Below are positions 55,393 to 63,230 of a stretch of 64,000 nucleotides of DNA, one piece after another. Each line of letters starts with the position of its first letter. The stretch's first letter is position 1. Below the pieces are notes generated by a model, which saw only the letters and a list, made by a program, of their open reading frames with translations, ran no database searches and had not been told where the DNA came from. Source of the DNA: Hyphomicrobiales bacterium (GTDB lineage Bacteria > Pseudomonadota > Alphaproteobacteria > Rhizobiales > Rhizobiaceae); assembly GCA_900468285.1 (NCBI GenBank), contig UBTF01000001.1, positions 434,001 through 498,000 of the forward strand, given 5' to 3'. A program made the translations under genes and the position numbers.

Positions 55393-56166
55393 ATGCGTAT
55401 TTCCACCCGTCTGCTTGCTGCTGCATCGATTGCCGCGATGTCGCTTTTCTCCGGTGCCGCCATGGCGCAGGACAAGCTGGTCATTGGCACGGAAGGCGCC
55501 TACCCACCCTTCAACGTTCTTGAAGCAGACGGCACCTTGACCGGTTTCGACATCGATATCGCCAAGGCGCTTTGCACTGAGATGAAGGCAGAGTGCACAT
55601 TCGTCACCAACGACTGGGACGGAATCATTCCTGCATTGCAGGCCAAGAAGTTCGACGCCATCGTTGCTTCGATGTCGATCACGCCTGAGCGCCTTGAGAA
55701 AGTCGATTTCTCCAAGAAATACTACAACACACCGCCCGCCATTGCCGTGCCGAAGGACTCGCCGATCAAGTCCGTCGAAGAGCTGAAGGGCAAGACCATC
55801 GGCGCACAGGGTTCCACCACCCACGCCAACTATGCCGAAAAGCATCTCGCCGATTCCGAGCTCAAGCTTTACCCAACGGCTGACGAGTACAAGCTCGATA
55901 TCACCAACGGCCGTATCGATGGCGTTATCGACGATATCGTTGTGCTCTCGGAATGGGTCAAATCCGATGCTGGCAGCTGCTGCAAGATCCTGACGCCGAT
56001 GCCTGTTGACGAGGCCATCAATGGCCAGGGTGCAGGGATTGCCGTTCGCAAGGGCGACAAGGCGCTGGCTGACAAATTGACCGCCGCCATCGCCGCGATT
56101 CGCGCAAACGGCGAATACAAGAAGATCAACGACAAGTATTTCGACTTCGACGTTTACGGCAAGTAA
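55393..56166 (+). CDS. Polar amino acid ABC transporter, periplasmic binding protein
   Basis: A 257-residue solute-binding protein with a signal peptide (MRISTRLLAAASIAAMSLFSGAAMA, cleavage before QDK). The class 3 SBP fold is clear: VIGTEGAYPPFNVLEADGTLTGFDIDIAKALC, DWDGIIPALQAKKFDAIVASMSITPERLEKVDFSKKYY, GKTIGAQGSTTHANY and DGVIDDIVVLSEW. It resembles the lysine/arginine/ornithine and octopine binding proteins. ATG 55393 follows GAGAGGATCGAA. It heads an operon with two permease genes. Confidence 0.93.
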   Translation: MRISTRLLAAASIAAMSLFSGAAMAQDKLVIGTEGAYPPFNVLEADGTLTGFDIDIAKALCTEMKAECTFVTNDWDGIIPALQAKKFDAIVASMSITPERLEKVDFSKKYYNTPPAIAVPKDSPIKSVEELKGKTIGAQGSTTHANYAEKHLADSELKLYPTADEYKLDITNGRIDGVIDDIVVLSEWVKSDAGSCCKILTPMPVDEAINGQGAGIAVRKGDKALADKLTAAIAAIRANGEYKKINDKYFDFDVYGK

Positions 56167-56280
56167 GCGATTTGTTTGTTGAATATTGTGGCGGAAGGCT
56201 TGCCCTTCCGCCATTTTTGTTTGAGAACAGGGTAATAAAACAATACGAGAAGCGCGGCAAAGTCCGCAGGGGAAATTGGC

Positions 56281-57084
56281 ATGAGCGGAGCACTTTCCGC
56301 CATAGGTTCGTTCTGGACCTATCTCACTCATCTCTTGGATCCATTCTGCGGACCGGTCGGCATCTTCTCTCTTTTCGGCAACGGAACACTCGTTGCCTGT
56401 GGCGATGCGGGCTGGGGCGATGAAATTGCCTTCGGCGTCAAGATCACAATATCTGTGGCACTTGCGACGCTACCGGTCGGGCTCATCATCGGATTTCTGA
56501 TTGCCCTTGCGGCTCAATCCGAAGAAAAATCGCTTCGCCTGGCTGCGGGCATTTACACCACGATTTTTCGCGGCCTTCCGGAACTGCTCACGCTCTTCAT
56601 CGTGTATTACGGCATCCAGATGCTGTTGCAATCGGCTGGAGGCTATATCGGCATCACCGGCCCCATCGAAATCAATGCCTTCGTAGCCGGGATGATTGCC
56701 CTCTCGGTGGTTTTTTCGTCCTATGCGGCGGAAGTTCTGCTTTCAGCATTCCGCGCCATTCCCAAGGGGCAATATGAGGCTGGCGACGCGCTGGGAATGC
56801 CACGCAATCGCACGATGGTGCTCATCATCATCCCGCAACTTGTTCGGATTGCCCTGCCGGGAATGACGAACCTCTGGATGATCCTGCTCAAGGATACGTC
56901 CTATGTGTCCATCATCGGGCTATCAGACATTCTGCGCCAGACCGGCATTGCCGCACGGGTGAGCAAAGAGGCATTCTTTTTCTACGGCATTGCCTGCCTG
57001 CTCTATCTGATCCTTGCGCTTATCTCTTCCTTCGGCCTGGGCTTCATCGACCGTTGGTCTCGGCGCTCGGAGGTGCCGCGATGA
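56281..57084 (+). CDS. Polar amino acid ABC transporter permease (HisQ/OccQ type)
   Basis: A 267-residue inner-membrane permease with about five to six helices and the EAA loop QYEAGDALGMPRNRTMVLIIIPQLVRIALPG, plus the typical TTIFRGLPELLTLFIVYYGIQ. The stop overlaps the start of the second permease (ATGA), so both are translated together and probably form a heterodimer. It lies 114 bases after the binding protein gene. Confidence 0.92.
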   Translation: MSGALSAIGSFWTYLTHLLDPFCGPVGIFSLFGNGTLVACGDAGWGDEIAFGVKITISVALATLPVGLIIGFLIALAAQSEEKSLRLAAGIYTTIFRGLPELLTLFIVYYGIQMLLQSAGGYIGITGPIEINAFVAGMIALSVVFSSYAAEVLLSAFRAIPKGQYEAGDALGMPRNRTMVLIIIPQLVRIALPGMTNLWMILLKDTSYVSIIGLSDILRQTGIAARVSKEAFFFYGIACLLYLILALISSFGLGFIDRWSRRSEVPR

Positions 57085-57911
57085 GCCACGCCGAACACCT
57101 CATCCCGCCCCGCCCGGCCCCGCCAGCCGCAGTCAAGTCGCTGTCCCTTTCCAAGGTTATCGGCGTTTCTGTTTCTGGCCTGTGGCTGCTTCTCGCGCTC
57201 GGACTTGCCTACAGCATGTTTGCCGGCTGGGACATGGACAAGTTCACACGCTATGGCCCGCGTTATATCGATGGTCTCATCACCACGATTACGCTGGTTG
57301 GAACATCCATCTTCATCGGCGCGCTTCTGTCCGCACCTATCGCCTTTGCGCGGATGTCCGGAAATCGTGTCCTGAACACATTGTCCTATGCCTACGTCTA
57401 TGTATTCCGCAGCACTCCGTTGCTGGCGCAGCTCTTCCTCATCTATTACGGGCTAGGCAGTTTCCGGCCAGAGATGGAAGCCGTCGGTCTCTGGTGGTTC
57501 TTCCGGGAGGCATGGTATTGCGGTCTCCTCTCGCTGACGCTCAACACCGCCGCCTATCAAGCTGAGATACTTAGAGGCGCTATCCAGAGTGTGCCGAAAG
57601 GCCAGTTGGAGGGTGCGGCGTCGCTCGGTATCTCCAAGCCTGTGACATTCTTCAAGATCATCCTGCCGCAGGCGCTCATCGTCGCATTGCGTCCCTACGG
57701 AAACGAGATCATCCTGATGATCAAAGGGTCGGCTGTCGTATCCATCGTGACGGTGTATGATCTGATGGGCCAGACACGCTACGCGTTCTCGCGCACCTTC
57801 GATTATCAGGCCTATCTTTGGGCGGCCATCTTCTACCTTTCGATGGTCGAGATTTTACGCCACACCTGGGCGTATCTCGAAGCCCGCCTCACCCGCCATC
57901 TCATTCGCTAA
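57081..57911 (+). CDS. Polar amino acid ABC transporter permease (HisM/OccM type)
   Basis: A 276-residue inner-membrane permease: FRSTPLLAQLFLIYYGLG, TLNTAAYQAEILRGAIQSVPKGQLEGAASLGISKPVTFFKIILPQALIVALRPYGNE with the EAA loop. ATG 57081 is coupled to the first permease by the ATGA overlap, with GGAGGTGCCGCG before it. No ATPase gene follows: the next gene, 160 bases on, is usg. The ATPase must be encoded elsewhere or shared. Confidence 0.92.
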   Translation: MSHAEHLIPPRPAPPAAVKSLSLSKVIGVSVSGLWLLLALGLAYSMFAGWDMDKFTRYGPRYIDGLITTITLVGTSIFIGALLSAPIAFARMSGNRVLNTLSYAYVYVFRSTPLLAQLFLIYYGLGSFRPEMEAVGLWWFFREAWYCGLLSLTLNTAAYQAEILRGAIQSVPKGQLEGAASLGISKPVTFFKIILPQALIVALRPYGNEIILMIKGSAVVSIVTVYDLMGQTRYAFSRTFDYQAYLWAAIFYLSMVEILRHTWAYLEARLTRHLIR

Positions 57912-58073
57912 ACCGTTGGCAGCACTCACCCAAAAACGCTGCTAACACGCTGATTTTATTTTACAAAATTGTGACAACCCGTGTTCTTGTCAAGCTTGGG
58001 TTAATCATCTCATGTTCCCATTGCAGGTGATACCTCTCGGTATCGGCGACCACCAACGACGGGAGCAGATGCA

Positions 58074-58340
58074 ATGAACAAAGATATGGAAATGATGATG
58101 AAGGGCTACGGCGTGACCACGGCCGAAATTCTGTATCACATGCCCGATCATCCGACGGTCTTGCAGACCTACCTGTGGCAACATTACGATATCGCGCCGG
58201 ACTTCCCCGAGATGAAGGGCTTTCTCAAGTTCTGGAAGGAAAAGCTGGACGGCCCACTCCACTCCGTTCGATATGTCCACCGCCAGCTGATATCCGCGCA
58301 GGAATGGCGTTCACTCAAAGGAGAGTTCATTCTTCATTGA
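58074..58340 (+). CDS. Usg family protein
   Basis: An 88-residue protein of the Usg family found in alphaproteobacteria: KGYGVTTAEILYHMPDHPTVLQTYLWQHYDIAPDFPEMKGFLKFWKEKLDGPLHSVRYVH. The function is unknown. ATG 58074 follows GGGAGCAGATGCA. A small hairpin GATACC-TCTC-GGTATC lies in its leader (58029-58044). The 160-base gap before it has no clear terminator for the transporter operon. Confidence 0.88.
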   Translation: MNKDMEMMMKGYGVTTAEILYHMPDHPTVLQTYLWQHYDIAPDFPEMKGFLKFWKEKLDGPLHSVRYVHRQLISAQEWRSLKGEFILH

Positions 58341-58418
58341 GTCAAATCAAGCATTGCACCTGAAGGAATTGGCGACTAAGCAGGCGTCAAAACCCTGACG
58401 AAAGCCCGGAAGCGTGCA

Positions 58419-59243
58419 ATGATGAAGAACCAGAAGGTCGATGAAGAGGCTCTGGCCGAAGCCTATAACCGCGCTCTAGCCCTGGAAAAGGCTGGCGATA
58501 TCGACGCTGCGGTAAAGGCTTACGAAGAGGTTCTGGCTATTGATCCCGAGGATCATGGCGGCGCTGCCGTTCGCATTGCCGCCATGGGTCGCGGGGAAAC
58601 GCCGCCAAAGGCACCGGACGCCTATGTTGAGACGCTGTTCGACCAGCAGGCGGAAGCCTTCGAGGATATTCTTGTAGAACAGTTGGGCTATGCCGTACCT
58701 ATGATCGTGCGGCAGCGCCTCCAGGCTCTGGAGTTGGGCTCGTTCAAACGGATGCTCGATCTGGGCTGCGGTACTGGGCTTACAGGCGAGGCCTTGCGCG
58801 ACATGGCGGCCGACATGACCGGTATCGACCTCTCCGAAAACATGGTCGAAATCGCCCATGAAAAAGATCTCTATGAAACGCTTTACGTAGCAGAGGTCGA
58901 GGATTTTCTGGAAGACAATGACGACGAGCCCTTCGATCTGATCACGGCCACGGACGTTCTTCCATATCTCGGCGCCCTGGAGCCGCTCTTCTTCGGAGCA
59001 GCTGAAAACATGGTCGAGGGCGGCATCTTCGTGTTTTCCTCAGAAACGCTACCGGATGAGGTTCTGGCAGGCCGCGCCTATATGGTCGGCCCCCATCAAC
59101 GCTTTGCGCATTCAGAGGCCTATATCCGCGAACGCCTTGCATCCACGGGTTTTGACGTTGTCGAAGTTACCGACATCAATGTCAGAATGCAGGAAGGCCA
59201 CCCGACGCCTGGTCATCTCGTGATCGCGAAGCTCAACGGCTGA
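58419..59243 (+). CDS. SAM-dependent methyltransferase with N-terminal TPR
   Basis: A 274-residue protein. The first 50 residues form one TPR-like helical pair (YNRALALEKAGDIDAAVKAYEEVLAIDPEDHGGAAVRIAAMG), then a class I methyltransferase domain: motif I LDLGCGTGLTGEAL, MTGIDLSENMVEIAHEKDLY, DLITATDVLPYLGALEPLF and GGIFVFSSETLP. It resembles ubiquinone-type or other small-molecule methyltransferases; the substrate is unknown. A terminator with T4 follows at 59349. Confidence 0.88.
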   Translation: MMKNQKVDEEALAEAYNRALALEKAGDIDAAVKAYEEVLAIDPEDHGGAAVRIAAMGRGETPPKAPDAYVETLFDQQAEAFEDILVEQLGYAVPMIVRQRLQALELGSFKRMLDLGCGTGLTGEALRDMAADMTGIDLSENMVEIAHEKDLYETLYVAEVEDFLEDNDDEPFDLITATDVLPYLGALEPLFFGAAENMVEGGIFVFSSETLPDEVLAGRAYMVGPHQRFAHSEAYIRERLASTGFDVVEVTDINVRMQEGHPTPGHLVIAKLNG

Positions 59244-59348
59244 TGAAGGCTGTTTGCGCCGCCACCGCGGCGCAGCTGGATTAGGGCTCAAGGCCGGAAT
59301 GTCAGTGACAGAAGTCTCAATCCTTGAAAGAGCTTCGTCAGCAGTCCC

Positions 59349-59373
59349 AAGGCGCGCCACCAGCGCGCCTTTT
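59349..59373 (+). terminator. Terminator of the TPR-methyltransferase gene
   Basis: A perfect 9-bp stem AAGGCGCGC / GCGCGCCTT with a 5-base loop and a T4 run, 105 bases after the gene and just before the convergent Lrp gene stop. Confidence 0.8.
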
Positions 59374-59378
59374 CTGTT

Positions 59379-59867
59379 TCACTCTTCGCCGGACTTCGGA
59401 TTATCCAGCAGCATGTAATCAAGCGGCAGTTCGGTCGTGTATTTGATCTGCTCCATCGCGAAAACGGAAGACACATCGCGGATTTCGATCTTGGCGATGA
59501 GCCGCTTGTAGAAAGCGTCGTAGGCAGCGATATCAGGCACGACGACCCGCAGCAGATAATCCACATCGCCGCTCATGCGGTAGAACTCGACCACTTCAGG
59601 AAATTCCGAGACCACTTCGGAGAAGCGCTTCAGCCATTCAATGGAGTGCGACGCGGTCCTGATCGAAACGAAGACGGTGACCTTGGTGTTGACCTTGGCA
59701 GCATCCAGAATGGCAACACGGCGACGGATAACGCCGTCCTCTTCCATCTTCTGAATACGCCGCCAGCATGGCGTGGTGGAGAGACCTACCTTCTTTGCCA
59801 GATCGGCGACAGCCAAAGTGGAGTCTTCTTGCAGAATACGAAGTATTTTTCGATCGAGGCGGTCCAA
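59379..59867 (-). CDS. Lrp/AsnC-family transcriptional regulator
   Basis: A 162-residue regulator: N-terminal helix-turn-helix LDRKILRILQEDSTLAVADLAKKVGLSTTPCWRRIQKMEEDGVI and a C-terminal RAM ligand-binding domain (FYRMSGDVDYLLRVVVPDIAAYDAFYKRLIAKI). The start is a TTG at 59867 preceded by GGAGGAG; an ATG just upstream is out of frame. The ligand and targets are unknown. Confidence 0.92.
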   Translation of the reverse strand: MDRLDRKILRILQEDSTLAVADLAKKVGLSTTPCWRRIQKMEEDGVIRRRVAILDAAKVNTKVTVFVSIRTASHSIEWLKRFSEVVSEFPEVVEFYRMSGDVDYLLRVVVPDIAAYDAFYKRLIAKIEIRDVSSVFAMEQIKYTTELPLDYMLLDNPKSGEE

Positions 59868-59933
59868 TCCATTCTCCTCCGGAATTATTTTCCTCTATTT
59901 ACACTAAAAAAAACTGAAAAAAAGAATTTTGTT

Positions 59934-60596
59934 TCAGCGCGTCAATCTGTCCACACATCGTCTCAGCACCGGCAACATTTCCTCGCCGAACCATGGATTT
60001 TTCTTGAGCCAAGCGCTGTTTCGCCAGCTTGGATGCGGAAGCGGCAGGACCGGAATCCCTTGATTGACAAGGAAATAATTTCGCCAGTTATGGACGGTTT
60101 CGGTCATCGTCTTCATTCTGCCCGCACCTAGATGCCACGCCTGTGCATATTGCCCGACGGCAAGGACGAGCTCTGTCTGCGGCATGGCGTCGAGCACGGT
60201 ATGACGCCACTGAGGCGCACATTCGAGCCGCGGCGGCAGGTCAGATCCCTTCGCGTCATAGCCCGGAAAACAGAACCCCATGGGGACTATCGCAAAGCGG
60301 TTAGAATCGTAAAATTCGTCACGGCTTACATTCATCCACTCGCGCAGCCGGTTGCCGGAAGCATCATTGAATGGCAACCCGCTTTCATGAACCCTCAGGC
60401 CCGGCGCCTGACCGGCAATCAGTATCCGCGCCTTCGTCGAGATAACGGCGACGGGACGCGGTTCATGCGGCAGACGGTCCCCCTCGCCCTTCAAGGGCGC
60501 GTCGCGGCAAATTCGACATGCGCTGATATCGCGACGCAGTGCGGCTATTAATGCGTCATCCTGGCGTGAAGTCCCCGTCATTTCCTGTCTTACCAT
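59934..60596 (-). CDS. Uracil-DNA glycosylase family protein (COG1573 type)
   Basis: A 220-residue protein of the uracil-DNA glycosylase superfamily: a pair of Cys in ACRICRDAPLKGEGD, the active-site loop ILIAGQAPGLRVHESGLPFNDASGNRLREWM and the HPSWRN loop (LPLPHPSWRNSAWLKKNPWF). The usual GEAPG is GQAPG here. Two Cys near the N-terminus and one later (FCFPG) could take part in an iron-sulfur cluster as in related families. ATG 60596 overlaps the stop of the upstream nuclease gene; ATG 60581 is an alternative. Confidence 0.85.
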   Translation of the reverse strand: MVRQEMTGTSRQDDALIAALRRDISACRICRDAPLKGEGDRLPHEPRPVAVISTKARILIAGQAPGLRVHESGLPFNDASGNRLREWMNVSRDEFYDSNRFAIVPMGFCFPGYDAKGSDLPPRLECAPQWRHTVLDAMPQTELVLAVGQYAQAWHLGAGRMKTMTETVHNWRNYFLVNQGIPVLPLPHPSWRNSAWLKKNPWFGEEMLPVLRRCVDRLTR

Positions 60597-61165
60597 CCCA
60601 GCAAATGACGGACCAGGGAAAGAAACCCTGCAAACGGTGCATCCATCTCCGCAGCCTTGTGCTCACGCCGCCAGTCCCTGGGCTGCATGAAAGGTCCAGA
60701 CCAGATGCCCGCCCTTTCCGATTGCGCCAGCGTCTGTTCTTCGGAAAACAGGAAATATTCGGTCGCGACGGCAAAACCCGCAGCAACGAGCTGCGCGGCC
60801 ACATCCCTGCCCTCGACCGAACACCGCACGAGACGACGTTTATAACGATCGCGCTTGTTGCCGGAGCATTCTACAACGTCGCGCTTCAGGAGCGTTGCGA
60901 GATAGGCCTTCGCCTCTGCGCCGCAGGGCCATTGCCGCTCGCCACGTCCACAGGTCTGCTGCAATTCCGGAGCATCGACGCCGACCAGACGAAAACGTTC
61001 GTCACTGCGGGAAAGCGTATCACCATCCACGGCGTAAAAACGGCCTGAAAAACGCTCCTGACCGAGACCATCCAGCTTCGCGGCGATCAATGTGCCCATC
61101 GTAAGGATAAGCGCGGCGATGATGCCGTCCTTCAATCGGAAGGCTCTGCCTGACTTTCGTCGCAT
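60590..61165 (-). CDS. Thermonuclease (SNase-like) family protein
   Basis: A 191-residue protein with a signal-anchor-like N-terminus (RRKSGRAFRLKDGIIAALILTMGTLIAAKL) and the staphylococcal nuclease fold: YAVDGDTLSRSDERFRLVGVDAPELQQTC, EAKAYLATLLKRDVVEC and KRDRYKRRLVRCSVEGRDVAAQLVAAGFAV. The three catalytic residues (Arg, Glu, Arg) are plausible at RLVGVDAPE and RYKRRL. It is probably periplasmic or membrane-anchored. The gene overlaps the UDG-like gene by seven bases, so they form one operon. Confidence 0.87.
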   Translation of the reverse strand: MRRKSGRAFRLKDGIIAALILTMGTLIAAKLDGLGQERFSGRFYAVDGDTLSRSDERFRLVGVDAPELQQTCGRGERQWPCGAEAKAYLATLLKRDVVECSGNKRDRYKRRLVRCSVEGRDVAAQLVAAGFAVATEYFLFSEEQTLAQSERAGIWSGPFMQPRDWRREHKAAEMDAPFAGFLSLVRHLLGW

Positions 61166-61271
61166 GTAACAACAAATCCTTGTTATAGATGGCAAACAAA
61201 TCCTTTCACATCAGCATCTTCTTAAGATTTTGCCACTAGGCTGCAAGTCTTTAGATGAAATGCGTTGTGTC

Positions 61272-62807
61272 ATGAGTAAGAACGCCAGCACCACTGCCGA
61301 CAAGAATATCGTCGACCGGTCCCGGACGCGACGCAACAAGGCTGTGTTCGATACGGTCAAATCGACCCGTGAGCGACTTCAGTACGGCCCGATCAGCGTC
61401 AATGCATTCGAGCGCGACATGCTCCAGATGCACATTGCAGAAACACTGCAAAGCGCCACGATCATGCCGCTGTTCATCGTGCTCGCCACCGGCGTTGGCA
61501 TTTACATCAGCCGAGATCCGCAAATCCTGGGCTGGTCGCTTCTGGCGCTGACGATCCACGCGATTTCTTTGCTGTTTGCCCGTCGTGCATCGCGACAGGA
61601 ACTCACCCCCGCAAATCTGGCAGGCTGGAACAACATCTTCCTGGGCACGCAGATCGTCATAGGGCTGGTCTGGGTTCTGTTTGCCATTCAGAAGATAGAG
61701 CCGGGCGACGCATCGCTCATCATGTTCTACAAAGGCGCTACGCTGCTGATTGCGCTTTCCATCACCGCATCGTCTAACGTTTTGTTGCGGCGTGCGACGC
61801 TGATGACCTTTCTGCCTGTTCTGGTCGCGCTCGGCGTAACGGCGGTGTTTTCTCGCAATCCGTTGGATATCGGTCTGGCCTTGATGTTCTCGTTGGCCAT
61901 GCTGTTCTGCAACCATGTGACCAAACGCCTCTATCAATCCAGCATCAAGCTTCTCTCCTTCCAATCGGAAAAGGACGACCTGATTGCCGAACTGGAAGTC
62001 GCCAAGTCCATGTCAGACGAGGCGCGCAGACGGGCGGAAGAAGCCAATATGGCCAAATCCCGCTTTCTGGCCTCCATGTCGCACGAACTTCGGACACCAC
62101 TAAACGCTATCCTGGGCTTTTCCGAAGTCATGGCGTCTGAGGTTCTGGGGCCGCTCAACAATCCGCTCTACAAGGAATATTCCGGCGACATTCACCGCTC
62201 CGGCCAGCATCTTCTCGATCTCATCAACGAGATTCTGGATCTTTCGCGCATTGAAGCAGGCCGCTACGACCTCCATGAAGAAGCAATAGCGCTTCTAGAA
62301 ATCGCAGAAGATTGCGTGGGCATGATCCAATTGCGCGCGCGAGCCAAGAATATCCGCATTTCGCAGCAATTCGAGACCAGCCTTCCGCAGGTCTGGGCAG
62401 ATGAAAAATCCATCCGCCAGGTTGTCCTTAACCTGCTGTCCAACGCAGTGAAGTTCACCCCCCAGGGCGGCGAGATCACCATCAAGGCGGGCTGGACTGC
62501 GGGCGGTGGACAATATGTGTCCATCAAGGACAATGGCCCCGGCATTCCCGAGGAAGAAATCCCGATCGTTCTATCCGCCTTCGGTCAGGGCTCGATTGCG
62601 ATAAAGAGTGCGGAACAGGGCACCGGCCTGGGTCTGCCAATCGTTCAGGCAATTCTAGCCAAGCATGATGGTCAGTTCGTTTTGAAGTCAAGGTTGCGTG
62701 AAGGCACGGAAGTCATCGCCATTCTGCCCGCAAAGCGCGTTCTGCAAAGCATTCCCGCAGTCGAGGATGTTACACTCGTACAGCCGCGCAAACGCTCATT
62801 TGCTTAA
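61272..62807 (+). CDS. Membrane-bound sensor histidine kinase (PdhS/PleC-like)
   Basis: A 511-residue kinase with about six hydrophobic segments in residues 65-215, a short coiled coil (LIAELEVAKSMSDEARRRAEEANMAK), the HisKA phosphoacceptor His271 in FLASMSHELRTPLNAILGFSEVM, and the HATPase blocks VVLNLLSNAVKFTPQGG, DNGPGIP and GTGLGLPIVQAIL. There is no receiver domain. The H-box sequence is like PleC/DivJ/PdhS kinases that act on DivK; gene order relative to recA and cobT suggests the Agrobacterium PdhS2 orthologue, but this is from memory. The start (ATG 61272) lacks a good ribosome site; 61260 and 61230 (TTG) are alternatives. Confidence 0.85.
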   Translation: MSKNASTTADKNIVDRSRTRRNKAVFDTVKSTRERLQYGPISVNAFERDMLQMHIAETLQSATIMPLFIVLATGVGIYISRDPQILGWSLLALTIHAISLLFARRASRQELTPANLAGWNNIFLGTQIVIGLVWVLFAIQKIEPGDASLIMFYKGATLLIALSITASSNVLLRRATLMTFLPVLVALGVTAVFSRNPLDIGLALMFSLAMLFCNHVTKRLYQSSIKLLSFQSEKDDLIAELEVAKSMSDEARRRAEEANMAKSRFLASMSHELRTPLNAILGFSEVMASEVLGPLNNPLYKEYSGDIHRSGQHLLDLINEILDLSRIEAGRYDLHEEAIALLEIAEDCVGMIQLRARAKNIRISQQFETSLPQVWADEKSIRQVVLNLLSNAVKFTPQGGEITIKAGWTAGGGQYVSIKDNGPGIPEEEIPIVLSAFGQGSIAIKSAEQGTGLGLPIVQAILAKHDGQFVLKSRLREGTEVIAILPAKRVLQSIPAVEDVTLVQPRKRSFA

Positions 62808-63223
62808 AGCGTTACGGGTGAAAAGAACAACGTGCTGACAAGCGAAAACAGCACGAAGCCGCCATTGGCGAGCAGCAGACAGAAAACCGCGAACGAGCCG
62901 AGATCCTTTGCGTGGCGAGCGGCGGACGAAAACTCCGGCGAAACGCGATCTACAATTTCTTCGATTGCGGTGTTCAGCGCCTCGACGGAAAACAGCAGAA
63001 GCATCAGCACCGAAAAGATCAGATAATGCGCCAATGGCGCTCCGATCACGCCCAGCAGTACCAGCCCGGCGCCGAATGCCAGCACCTCGTGACGAAATGC
63101 GGCTTCCTTCCACAAACGCGCCAGCCCCTGCGCGGAGTAGCGCGCAGCAGCAAAGAGGTGCCGAAAACCGGTTTCCTTGCGGAAAACCGGCTCTGGTGAC
63201 GGCGTGAATGGAGCGTTATCCAT
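62804..63223 (-). CDS. dgkA: Diacylglycerol kinase
   Basis: Phosphorylates diacylglycerol to phosphatidic acid at the inner membrane. The 139-residue protein has three membrane helices and the family signature VEALNTAIEEIVDRVSPEFSSAARHAKDLGSFAVF. An N-terminal extension of about 35 residues is Arg-rich. ATG 63223 lies 7 bases after the cobT stop, so cobT-dgkA are an operon. The gene ends within the last codons of the convergent histidine kinase gene (4-base overlap). Confidence 0.93.
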   Translation of the reverse strand: MDNAPFTPSPEPVFRKETGFRHLFAAARYSAQGLARLWKEAAFRHEVLAFGAGLVLLGVIGAPLAHYLIFSVLMLLLFSVEALNTAIEEIVDRVSPEFSSAARHAKDLGSFAVFCLLLANGGFVLFSLVSTLFFSPVTL

Positions 63224-63230
63224 GGCTGGC

